Shown here piece by piece: positions 52,511 through 60,274 of a DNA stretch of 64,000 bases (position 1 is its first letter; the number at the start of each line of letters is the position of its first letter). A model generated the notes under the pieces. That model was given only the letters and a program-made list of their open reading frames with translations. It made no database searches and was not told the origin of the DNA. The translations under genes were made by a program, and so were the position numbers. The DNA comes from JAEUOS01 sp040382235 (GTDB lineage: Bacteria; Pseudomonadota; Gammaproteobacteria; Burkholderiales; JAEUOS01), in the NCBI GenBank assembly GCA_040382235.1, contig JBEIFV010000003.1, forward strand, positions 1-64,000. The letters run 5' to 3'.

Positions 52511-53494
52511 ATGAAAGCATCGACCGCATTGAAACGCGTCACGCACCTCCTGATAGGCGCCCTGTTGCTCGCCGCGGCGCCCTTGCACGCACAAACCTAC
52601 CCGGCCAAACCGGTGCGCGTGGTGGTGCCGTTTCCGGCAGGCGGCATCGTCGACATCCTTGCCCGCACGATCACCGACAAGATTACGGCGAACTGGGGCT
52701 CACCGATCATCGTCGAGGCCAAGCCCGGCGCGGGTGCGCTGGTGGGCACCGAGGCTGTCGCCACGGCGGCACCCGATGGCTACACATTTCTGGTCGCCAC
52801 CATTACCGGCGCGGTGGGGCCGCTGATCAACCCGCAGTTCAAATACGACCTGCGCCGCGACTTTGTGGCCGTTGGCATGTTTTCCAGCGCGCCCAACATC
52901 GCGGTGGTGACACCCTCCCTGCCGGTGTCGTCGATGAAGGAGTTGGTCGACATGGCACGCAAGAGCCCCGGCAAGCTCAACTACGCGCATGCCGGCGCGG
53001 GCTCGACCAACCACCTGCCGGTGGAATTCCTGAAAATGTCGCGCAAGATCTTCATCGTGCCGATCCCGTACCGGGGCCAGCCGCCGGCGATTACCGACGT
53101 GATCGCCGGCCAGGTGCAGGTGTTTTTTGGTGCGCCGGCGCTGCTGGTGCCGCATGTAAAAGCGGGCAAGCTCAAGGCGCTGGCTGTCACATCGACCAAG
53201 CGGCTCGATGACGTGCCGAACGTGCCAACCCTGGCCGAGAGCGGCTTTGGCGATGTGGTCGGCGGCTCCGGATGGTTTGGTTTCGTCGCGCCCGCAGGCA
53301 CCCCCCCGGCCATCGTGCGGCGCTTCAACGAAGAGATCAACAAGGCGCTGAAGGCGCCGGATGTCATCGACCGCCTGCAGAAGGCCTACGCCTTCGCCGA
53401 AGGCGGCATACCGGAAGAATTCACCAAGTTCTTGAATGATGAAGGCGCGCGCTGGACCAAACTGGTCAAGGACGCCAACATCAAACCTGATTGA
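52511..53494 (+). CDS. Bug/TctC-family receptor protein in the sulfatase–sulfolactate cluster
   Basis: Periplasmic binding protein of 327 residues with a Sec signal (MKASTALKRVTHLLIGALLLAAAPLHAQ). Blocks are VRVVVPFPAGGIVDILARTI, VEAKPGAGALVGTEAV, VPIPYRGQPPAITDVIAGQVQVFF and KALAVTSTKRLDDVPNVPTLAESG. GGAGA precedes the ATG. Located 39 bp behind the sulfatase gene, so probably cotranscribed. Sulfolactate clusters in other bacteria carry tripartite-tricarboxylate-type transporters (SlcHFG), so this is a good candidate receptor for the sulfated or sulfonated substrate; the permease must be elsewhere. Confidence 0.93.
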   Translation: MKASTALKRVTHLLIGALLLAAAPLHAQTYPAKPVRVVVPFPAGGIVDILARTITDKITANWGSPIIVEAKPGAGALVGTEAVATAAPDGYTFLVATITGAVGPLINPQFKYDLRRDFVAVGMFSSAPNIAVVTPSLPVSSMKELVDMARKSPGKLNYAHAGAGSTNHLPVEFLKMSRKIFIVPIPYRGQPPAITDVIAGQVQVFFGAPALLVPHVKAGKLKALAVTSTKRLDDVPNVPTLAESGFGDVVGGSGWFGFVAPAGTPPAIVRRFNEEINKALKAPDVIDRLQKAYAFAEGGIPEEFTKFLNDEGARWTKLVKDANIKPD

Positions 53495-53501
53495 GCCCGC
53501 C

Positions 53502-53681
53502 ATGCCCCCCCTGCCGTTCGCCGACCTGCGAGCCCTCGCACAAGGTGCGCCGGTGCATGCCGATGCCACCGCGGCGCTGGCGGGCAGTGTTGCGGTGACA
53601 CTGGCGCGCTTCGAGGGCGGCGCGGCCACAATCCCGGACAGGATATCGTTGGTGAAGAGTGTGGCGTCATGCAACAGCTAG
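53502..53681 (+). pseudogene. N-terminal remnant of an Ldh-family dehydrogenase
   Basis: The ~40 first codons, MPPLPFADLRALAQGAPVHA..., match the start of the intact Ldh-type gene at 55776 (MPNLPLDELQALARRALAHA) at both protein and DNA level. After about residue 45 the similarity stops and a short unrelated tail ends in TAG. It begins 7 bp after the Bug stop, the slot where an Ldh gene would be expected. The remaining ~290 residues are missing. Confidence 0.72.
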
Positions 53682-54050
53682 CCTCCTGGAAAGGACCTGT
53701 ACGAATACACCCTGATGCCCATGTATCAGAAGTCGCTGTTCCCGGTCGAGGACTTGCGGCGCGCGACGTTGATGCAAGGCTTCGGATTCACCCAGGGCGT
53801 GCCGCTGCTCAAGGTACCGGCGCGCCGCGATGCCCAGGGGCAGCCGGTCGGGCACTTAGGCCAGGGCGGTGGCTATCAGGACACCACCACGGTGCTCTAC
53901 GACCTGGCGACCGACCCCGAGCAGCAGCGCCCGTTCCGGGACGCGGCGACCGAGGCGCGGCTGCTGCGGCTGATGGCGGATCTGACGAAAACCAACGAGG
54001 CACCGCCGGAAGCTTTCACCGGCCTCGGTCTGGACCTACCAAACCCATGA
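53682..54050 (+). pseudogene. C-terminal remnant of a sulfatase
   Basis: In-frame peptide GKDLYEYTLMPMYQKSLFP..., then TTTVLYDLATDPEQQRPFRDAATEARLLRLMADLTKTNEAPPEAFTGLGL. The Leu-Tyr-Asp-Leu-x-x-Asp-Pro block and following helix are the standard C-terminal subdomain of type I sulfatases. The ~400-residue catalytic domain is absent, and the frame is closed by a stop immediately upstream. It differs from both BetC-like C-termini in the window, so it comes from a third sulfatase type. Confidence 0.72.
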
Positions 54051-54137
54051 GCCCGCCCGGCCGCCCGCAGGCAGCGCCGAATTGCGCAATGCGGCTCCCT
54101 CGGGGAGGATGTCACGCAGTGACAGAAGGGTAGTCCA

Positions 54138-55694
54138 ATGAGCAAGCAACCCAACATCCTGTTCCTGATGGCCGACCAGCTCGCCGCGCAGGCGCTGCCG
54201 TGCTACGGCCATCCGGTGGTGAAGGCGCCGCACTTGTCGCGCCTGGCCGAGCGGTCCGTCGTCTTCGAGAGCGCGTACTGCAACTTTCCGATCTGCGCGC
54301 CGTCGCGCGCTTCGATGCTTGCGGGACGTCTTCCCCACTCGATTGGCGCCTACGACAACGCCTCCGAGTTTCCGGCCGAGATTCCGACCATCGCACACTA
54401 TCTCGCCGTACAAGGCTACCGGACCATCCTGTGCGGCAAGATGCATTTCATCGGGCCGGACCAGCTGCACGGGTTCGAGGAACGGCTCACGACAGACATT
54501 TATCCGTCGGATTTCGCCTGGACTCCCGATTTTCTGCGGGGCCCCTCCTACCGCCCCACCGGGGTGAGCATGCGCCCTGTGGTCGAGGCCGGTGCCTGCG
54601 TGCGCAGCCTGCAGATCGACTACGACGACGAGGTCGAGTACCACGGAACGCAAAAGCTGTACGACCTCGCCCGATCGCCGGACGACCAGCCGTTTTTCCT
54701 CACCATGTCGTTCACCCACCCACACCCGCCGTTTGTCACCGGGCGCGAGCACTGGGACCGTTACCGCCACGATCAGATCGACATGCCGACGGTCGGCCCG
54801 ATCCCGTACGAGGCGCTCGATGCGCATAGCCAGTGGCTGCACGTGGCCCACGCGCAGAATATCTACGACGTGACCGAAGAGCACGTACGCAACGCCCGCC
54901 ATGCCTACTACGGCATGGTCAGCTACATCGATGACAAGGTCGGACGGATCCTGAAGGTGCTCGAGGAATGCGGGCTGGCGCAGGACACGGTCGTGGTGTT
55001 CGCGGTAGACCACGGCGAAATGCTCGGCGAGCGCGGCATGTGGTTCAAGCAGACATTCTTCGAGTGGTCGGCGCGCGTACCCTTGATGATTGCCGCACCG
55101 GGCATCGCCCCCAGGCGCTCAGGCGCGCATGTCTCCCTGGTCGACCTGCTGCCCACATTCCTGGATCTGGCCGGGAACGGCGCGCACGTTGAGCCGGCCG
55201 CACCGCTGCACGGGCGTTCTCTGGTACCGCTGATGACCGGCGATGAGGCGGGCGACGATCGCGTCGTCATTTCCGAGTACAGCTCCGAAGGCGTGCGGGC
55301 TGCATCGCGCATGGTCCGGCGCGGCAAATACAAGTATGTGTACACGCGCGGTCTGGCGCCGATGCTGTACGACCTTGAGGCCGATCCGCTCGAACTGCAC
55401 GATCTCGCCGGCACCGAGCATCTGGCGCCGGTCGAGGCCGAACTGCGGTCTCTCGCCCTGAAGGAATGGGATCCCGAGCGCATCCACGACGAGATCCTGG
55501 CCAGCCCGAAGCGGCGCCGCTTCCTTGCGGAAGTTGCGCAACGGTCGGGGCGCTACCCAAACTGGGCGTTCCAACCGCACGTGGACGAATCGAAACGCTA
55601 CATTCGTGGTTCGGGCGGTGCTGGCCCGACCGCAGTCAAAGGCCGCGCACGGCTACCGTTCGTTGCGCCCGCCAAGCCGGACCATTCGGAGTAG
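54138..55694 (+). CDS. choline-sulfatase (BetC)-like sulfatase, paralogue 2
   Basis: Type I sulfatase of 518 residues, clearly paralogous to the gene at 50906 over its whole length. It has PNILFLMADQ, the canonical formylglycine site C53-A-P-S-R57, GKMHFIGPDQLHGFEERLTTDIYPSDFAW and FAVDHGEMLGERGMWFKQTFFEWSARVPLM. AGAAGGG precedes the ATG. No signal peptide. It would hydrolyse a cytoplasmic sulfate ester to free sulfate. Its position before a sulfolactate-dehydrogenase-like gene suggests a substrate linked to that pathway rather than to choline; this is inference. Confidence 0.88.
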   Translation: MSKQPNILFLMADQLAAQALPCYGHPVVKAPHLSRLAERSVVFESAYCNFPICAPSRASMLAGRLPHSIGAYDNASEFPAEIPTIAHYLAVQGYRTILCGKMHFIGPDQLHGFEERLTTDIYPSDFAWTPDFLRGPSYRPTGVSMRPVVEAGACVRSLQIDYDDEVEYHGTQKLYDLARSPDDQPFFLTMSFTHPHPPFVTGREHWDRYRHDQIDMPTVGPIPYEALDAHSQWLHVAHAQNIYDVTEEHVRNARHAYYGMVSYIDDKVGRILKVLEECGLAQDTVVVFAVDHGEMLGERGMWFKQTFFEWSARVPLMIAAPGIAPRRSGAHVSLVDLLPTFLDLAGNGAHVEPAAPLHGRSLVPLMTGDEAGDDRVVISEYSSEGVRAASRMVRRGKYKYVYTRGLAPMLYDLEADPLELHDLAGTEHLAPVEAELRSLALKEWDPERIHDEILASPKRRRFLAEVAQRSGRYPNWAFQPHVDESKRYIRGSGGAGPTAVKGRARLPFVAPAKPDHSE

Positions 55695-55775
55695 CCCCGC
55701 GGTGAAAAATATTCTTCGCCCGGTGCTTACCCGTTCCCGACCCCGAACCTGCCACGCAACGTCGCGCTAGAACCC

Positions 55776-56789
55776 ATGCCCAACCTGCCTCTCGACGAAC
55801 TGCAAGCCCTCGCACGGCGCGCGCTGGCGCATGCCGGTGCCAACGCGGCGATGGCCGCCTCCACCGCCCGCGCGCTGGTGGCAGCGGAAGCACAAGGACT
55901 GGCTTCGCATGGCTTGTCGCGCGTCCCGCAATACGCAGGCTTCCTGAGAAACGGCCGCGCGGATGGCCAGGCTGTGGCGAAGGTGATGCGCGCCAAGGGC
56001 GGCGCCGTGTTGATCGATGCTGGCGGCGGTCTGGCGTTCCCGGCGTGCGATCTGGCGATTGCCGAAGCCGTGGCGCGCGCACGCGAACACGGCGTGGCGT
56101 TTGCCGGCGTGACCAACAGCCACCACTTTGGCGTGGCGGCGTATCACCTCGAAACGGCGGCAAGCCAGGGACTGGCCGGCATCGCCATGGGCAACTCGCC
56201 GGCGGCCATGCCAATGCCCGGCGGCACACGCGCGCTATTCGGCACCAACCCGATTGCGGCCGCGTTTCCGCGCAAGCACGGCGCACCGATTTCACTCGAC
56301 CTCTCGCTCTCCGAAGTGGCGCGCGGCAAGATCATGATCGCAGCGCAAAAGGGCGAGCCGATTCCTTTGGGGTGGGCGCTCGACAGGCATGGCATGCCGA
56401 CTACCGATGCCAAGGCGGCGATTGACGGCATGATGCTGCCGGCAGGTGGTACCAAAGGCGCCCTGCTCGCCCTGATGGTGGAGTTGTTGGTGGTAGCGCT
56501 CACCGGTGCTCGCTTTGGCTTTGAGGCCGATTCGTTCCTGGTGGCCGAGGGCAACCGCCCGAACATCGGCCAGGCCTTCATCGTGATCGACCCCAACGCG
56601 CTGGCCGGCAACGACGCGTATTACGAGCGCGTCGAGACACTGCTCACGGCAATGCTGGCTGACAAGGACGTGCGCATGCCCGGCTACCGGCGCAATGAGC
56701 TCACCGCCAAGGCGCAGGCCAATGGCCTTGCAGTGTCCGACGCACTGCTCGCGCAACTGCACACCCTTGTGACCGGTAATCCACAATGA
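55776..56789 (+). CDS. comC: Ldh/malate dehydrogenase family, ComC-like (R)-sulfolactate dehydrogenase
   Basis: NAD(P)-dependent 2-hydroxyacid dehydrogenase of 337 residues of the Ldh_2 family. Landmarks are LASHGLSRVPQYAGFLRNGRADG, catalytic GVTNSHHFGVAAYHLE, MPMPGGTRALFGTNPIAAAFP and LPAGGTKGALLALMVE. ComC reduces sulfopyruvate to (R)-sulfolactate; together with SlcC it makes a two-enzyme racemase feeding SuyAB. Ureidoglycolate or malate/lactate dehydrogenase are alternatives by family, but the context favours ComC. Its stop overlaps the start of a truncated ABC permease gene. Confidence 0.75.
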   Translation: MPNLPLDELQALARRALAHAGANAAMAASTARALVAAEAQGLASHGLSRVPQYAGFLRNGRADGQAVAKVMRAKGGAVLIDAGGGLAFPACDLAIAEAVARAREHGVAFAGVTNSHHFGVAAYHLETAASQGLAGIAMGNSPAAMPMPGGTRALFGTNPIAAAFPRKHGAPISLDLSLSEVARGKIMIAAQKGEPIPLGWALDRHGMPTTDAKAAIDGMMLPAGGTKGALLALMVELLVVALTGARFGFEADSFLVAEGNRPNIGQAFIVIDPNALAGNDAYYERVETLLTAMLADKDVRMPGYRRNELTAKAQANGLAVSDALLAQLHTLVTGNPQ

Positions 56790-57091
56790 GCGCACGCAAT
56801 GCGATCAGCCTGGCCACCCTCCTGGCGGTAGCGGCCCTTTGGTATGTGGCCACGTCCCTCACCGGCTGGGTCGGCCCGGCACGGTTCCCCAACCCGGCCG
56901 AGTTCGGCACGGCGGTCAAGCAGATCGCCATCAGCGGCTACGCTGACGGCCCCATTCACCTGCATGTGCTGCAATGCTTCAAGCTCGTACTGACGGGCTT
57001 CGCCTTTGCCGTTTCGGTGGGGGTGCCGCTGGGCTTGCTGATGGGCTGGAACCGGCGCGCCGACGCAACACCCCGGAGAACCGATCCTTAA
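56786..57091 (+). pseudogene. truncated ABC transporter permease (SsuC/TauC type)
   Basis: The first ~90 codons encode the N-terminus of an SsuC/TauC-like permease: a first helix LATLLAVAALWYVATSLTG, RFPNPAEFGTAVKQI, and the start of the permease domain VLQCFKLVLTGFAFAVSVGVPLGLLMGWNRRAD. The frame then breaks into a short tail and a stop, and an intrinsic terminator lies across the end. The cytoplasmic EAA loop and remaining helices are gone. The start overlaps the Ldh gene as ATGA, so an intact operon once continued here. Confidence 0.85.
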
Positions 57092-57106
57092 GGGGTTCTC
57101 CGGCTT
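57073..57106 (+). terminator. intrinsic terminator before hpsN
   Basis: Perfect 10-bp stem CCGGAGAACC/GGTTCTCCGG with an 11-nt loop, followed by CTTTTC. It covers the last codons of the broken permease gene and insulates the hps operon from the genes upstream. Confidence 0.8.
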
Positions 57107-57154
57107 TTCACCCTGTAGCTACCCATTCCCCCTTGAACCACCGGACTACACGCC

Positions 57155-58468
57155 ATGTCGATCACCTACCTGAAAAAAGCCGCCAAGACACCCGAGACCG
57201 AAGCCGACAACGCCCGCAAGGTAGTTGAAGAGATGCTGGCCAACATCGAAAACAATGGCGAGCATGCGGTGCGCGACTATTCGAGAAAGCTCGACAAGTG
57301 GGACGGCGCCATCGTCGTCACGCCCGAAGAAATCGAGGCGCGCATGCGCGACATTCCCGCATCGGTCAAGCGCGACATCGAATTCGCCGCCGCGCAGGTC
57401 GCCAAGTTCGCGCGCGCGCAACGCGCCTCGATGACCGAGTTTGAAACCGAAGTACATCCCGGCCTGATCGCCGGGCAGCGCCTGATCCCGGTCAACGTGG
57501 CCGGCTGCTATGTGCCGACCGGGCGCTATGCGCATATCGCCTCGGCCTACATGAGCATCGCCACCGCCAAGGCGGCCGGTGTGCCGACCATCATTGCCTG
57601 CTCCACGCCCTTCAAGGGCGAGGGCATCCATCCGCTGGTGCTGTATGCGATGAAGGTCGCCGGTGCCGACATCATCATGACCTTGGGCGGCGTGCAGGCG
57701 ATCGCCGCGCTGGCCTATGGCCTGTTCACGGGCAAGCCGGCCGACATCATCGTCGGCCCCGGCAACAAGTTCGTCGCCGAAGCCAAACGCATGCTGTTCG
57801 GCAAGGTGGGCATCGACGTGTTTGCAGGGCCGTCGGAGGTGGCGGTGATCGCCGACGCCTCGTCCGACCCGTACATCGTCGCCAACGACCTGGTGGGCCA
57901 GGGCGAGCATGGTCACGAATCGCCAATGTGGCTTATGACTACCAGCGAGACGCTCGCGCGTGACGTGATGACGCGCATTCCCGGCCTCATCGATACGCTG
58001 CCGCCGACCGCGCGCGACGCCGCCGCCTGCGCGTGGCGCGACTATGGCGAAGTAATCCTGTGCGATTCGCGTGAAGAGGTCGTGAAGGTCTCCGACCAGT
58101 ACGCCGCGGAGCATCTCGAAGTACATGCACAGGACCTCGACTGGTGGCTTGCGAACCTCACCTGCTACGGCTCCCTGTTCCTGGGCGAGGAGACCACCGT
58201 GGCTTACGGCGACAAGGCTTCGGGCCCGAACCACATACTGCCGACCAAGGGCGCCGCGCGCTATTCGGGCGGGCTCTCGGTGCACAAGTTCATCAAGACT
58301 GTCACCTGGCAGCGCATGAGCCGCGCCGCCAATCGCGATGTCGGCCAGGTGACGGCGCGCATCTCGCGCCTCGAAGGCATGGAAGGCCACGCCCGCACCG
58401 CCGACGACCGCCTCGACAAGTACTTCAAGGGCGAGGCCTTCGACAAGGGTGCGCCGGTCACGGTCTAA
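57155..58468 (+). CDS. hpsN: HpsN-like sulfopropanediol 3-dehydrogenase (HisD family)
   Basis: Zinc-dependent, NAD-linked four-electron dehydrogenase of 437 residues. It is homologous to histidinol dehydrogenase: IPVNVAGCYVPTGRYAHIASAYMSI, VGPGNKFVAEAKR, zinc-ligand region NDLVGQGEHGHESP, catalytic AAEHLEVHAQD, ASGPNHILPT and a final EGMEGHARTADDR. No his genes are near, and the flanking SDR and Zn-ADH genes reproduce the hpsN-hpsO-hpsP trio of dihydroxypropanesulfonate degraders. It would oxidise (R)-2,3-dihydroxypropane-1-sulfonate to (R)-sulfolactate. First gene of a four-gene operon. Confidence 0.85.
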   Translation: MSITYLKKAAKTPETEADNARKVVEEMLANIENNGEHAVRDYSRKLDKWDGAIVVTPEEIEARMRDIPASVKRDIEFAAAQVAKFARAQRASMTEFETEVHPGLIAGQRLIPVNVAGCYVPTGRYAHIASAYMSIATAKAAGVPTIIACSTPFKGEGIHPLVLYAMKVAGADIIMTLGGVQAIAALAYGLFTGKPADIIVGPGNKFVAEAKRMLFGKVGIDVFAGPSEVAVIADASSDPYIVANDLVGQGEHGHESPMWLMTTSETLARDVMTRIPGLIDTLPPTARDAAACAWRDYGEVILCDSREEVVKVSDQYAAEHLEVHAQDLDWWLANLTCYGSLFLGEETTVAYGDKASGPNHILPTKGAARYSGGLSVHKFIKTVTWQRMSRAANRDVGQVTARISRLEGMEGHARTADDRLDKYFKGEAFDKGAPVTV

Positions 58469-58487
58469 TCGGATTGATCCGCTGGCG

Positions 58488-59252
58488 ATGAATCCCGCCA
58501 CTCTGTTCAAGCTCGATGGGCGCCATGCGCTGGTGACCGGCGGCAACTCCGGCATCGGCCTGGCAATGGCACGCGCCCTGGGCTTGGCCGGCGCACGCAT
58601 CACGCTGGTGGCCAGGCGCCGCGAACCGCTGGCGGCCGCCGCCAGAGGCTTGCAGGCCGAAGGCATCGCCGCGGCGTTCGAAGCATGCGACCTCACCGAT
58701 GTCGCGGCGCTCAAGTCAATGGCCGAAAAAGCGTCGCAGGGCGCGCCGGTCGACGTGGTGATCAACGCTGCCGGCGTGAACCTGCGCGAGCCTTTCATGC
58801 AGGTCAGCGCCCGGTCCTGGGACGAGCAACTGGCGATCCACCTGCGCGCGCCCTTTTTTCTCGCCCAGGCGCTGGCGCCGGCGATGGCGGCGCGCCACTG
58901 GGGCCGCATCATCAACATCGCCTCGCTGCAAAGCGAGCGCGCCTTCGCCAACAGCGCGCCCTATGGCGCCGGCAAGGGCGGCATCCTGCAGCTCACCCGC
59001 GCGATCGCCGAAGAATGGTCGCGGCGCGGCATCACCTGCAACGCGATCGGTCCGGGCTTCTTTCCGACCGCGCTCACCGCGCCGGTTTTCAATAACCCGG
59101 GAGCGGCGGCGAAGAACGCCGCGCAAACCGCCATCGGCCGCAACGGGCAGCTCGAAGACCTTTACGGCGCCACCATATTCTTGGCCAGCGATTCGTCAAG
59201 CTACATTACCGGGCAGACCCTTTACGTCGACGGCGGCTTCACCGCCCGATAG
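58488..59252 (+). CDS. hpsO: HpsO-like short-chain dehydrogenase
   Basis: Classical SDR of 254 residues: cofactor motif TGGNSGIGLAMARAL, NAAGVNLREPF, active-site Ser in INIASLQSERAF and Tyr/Lys in APYGAGKGG, C-terminal TGQTLYVDGGF. An Arg-rich end of strand two (VARRREP) suggests NADP or NAD with relaxed choice. In Cupriavidus, HpsO with HpsP is proposed to invert dihydroxypropanesulfonate through the 2-keto form. It starts 19 bp after hpsN. The ATG chosen gives MNPATLFKLDGRHALVTGG. Confidence 0.78.
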   Translation: MNPATLFKLDGRHALVTGGNSGIGLAMARALGLAGARITLVARRREPLAAAARGLQAEGIAAAFEACDLTDVAALKSMAEKASQGAPVDVVINAAGVNLREPFMQVSARSWDEQLAIHLRAPFFLAQALAPAMAARHWGRIINIASLQSERAFANSAPYGAGKGGILQLTRAIAEEWSRRGITCNAIGPGFFPTALTAPVFNNPGAAAKNAAQTAIGRNGQLEDLYGATIFLASDSSSYITGQTLYVDGGFTAR

Positions 59253-59270
59253 TCACCAAGGACGAATTTC

Positions 59271-60272
59271 ATGAAAGCACTGGTCTACACCGCAAACAAT
59301 CAGGTCACCTACCGCGACGAGCCCGATCCCGTCGCGGCTGCCGGCAGCGTGATGCTCAGGATCGATGCCGTCGGCATCTGCGGATCGGACATGCACGCCT
59401 ATCACGGCCATGACCCGCGCCGCGTGCCGCCGATGATCCTGGGCCATGAATTTGCCGGCACCGTCGTCGCCGGCGCCGACAAGGGCAAGCGCGTGACCGG
59501 CAACCCGATCGTCGCCTGCGGCGTGTGCGACTATTGCCACGAAGGCCGCAACAACCTGTGCTCGAACCGCAGCATGATCGGCATGCAACTGCCCGGTGCA
59601 TTTGCCGAGCACATGGCCATGCCCGCAAGCGCCATCGTCGACATTCCGCAGGATATGGACGCGCGCACCGCGGCCCTCACCGAACCGGCCGCCACCGCGC
59701 TGCATGCGCTCAACCTGTCGACGCGTGCCATGCATCGGCCGCTGCAGGAAGGCCGCACGCTGGTGATCGGCGGTGGTGCCATCGGCATGCTGAGCGCGAT
59801 CCTGCTCAAAAGCTATGGCTGTCGCGAGGTGCGGGTGGCCGAGACCAACCCGCTGCGCCGCGCTTCGATCGAAAAACACACAGGCTGTACGGCATTCGAT
59901 CCGCGCGACAGCGGTGGCGGCAAGCCGGCCGCCAACTCGACCCACTTCGTGATCGATGCGGTCGGCTCGGTGCATACCCGCAAGGCTGCACTCGAAGCGG
60001 TGCGCCCCGGCGGTACCATCATGCACATCGGCTTGCAGGATTGGGCCAGCGAAATCGACATGCGCAAGCTGACCCTGGCCGAAATCACCCTGCTGGGCAC
60101 CTATACCTACTCCACCGCCGACCTGCGCGCCACCGTGGCGGCCTTGCGCGGCGGCACCTTTGGCGATCTGGCATGGGTCGAAGAACGGCCGCTGGCGGAG
60201 GGTGCGCGCGCATTTGAAGACCTTGACCAGGGCAAGACCGCCGCCGCCAAGATCGTGCTGCGGCCGCATTGA
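59271..60272 (+). CDS. hpsP: HpsP-like zinc alcohol dehydrogenase
   Basis: Medium-chain dehydrogenase of 333 residues. Catalytic zinc ligands are in VGICGSDMHAYHGHD and LGHEFAGTVV, the structural zinc site is CGVCDYCHEGRNNLC, and the nucleotide fold is TLVIGGGAIGMLSAILLKSYG. The expected partner of HpsO in racemising 2,3-dihydroxypropane-1-sulfonate through a 2-dehydrogenase step. It lies 18 bp behind hpsO and 2 bp before the aminotransferase-like gene. A general polyol dehydrogenase is the alternative. Confidence 0.78.
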   Translation: MKALVYTANNQVTYRDEPDPVAAAGSVMLRIDAVGICGSDMHAYHGHDPRRVPPMILGHEFAGTVVAGADKGKRVTGNPIVACGVCDYCHEGRNNLCSNRSMIGMQLPGAFAEHMAMPASAIVDIPQDMDARTAALTEPAATALHALNLSTRAMHRPLQEGRTLVIGGGAIGMLSAILLKSYGCREVRVAETNPLRRASIEKHTGCTAFDPRDSGGGKPAANSTHFVIDAVGSVHTRKAALEAVRPGGTIMHIGLQDWASEIDMRKLTLAEITLLGTYTYSTADLRATVAALRGGTFGDLAWVEERPLAEGARAFEDLDQGKTAAAKIVLRPH

Positions 60273-60274
60273 AC

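Noticed and set aside
57155..58468. Annotation as histidinol dehydrogenase (hisD) of histidine synthesis
   Set aside because: The fold matches, but no his genes are near and the flanking SDR and Zn-ADH genes reproduce the hpsNOP arrangement.
57146..58951. A 601-codon minus-strand frame over hpsN and hpsO
   Set aside because: Antisense shadow of two well-supported genes; Arg/Ala/Gly/His-rich composition and no motif.
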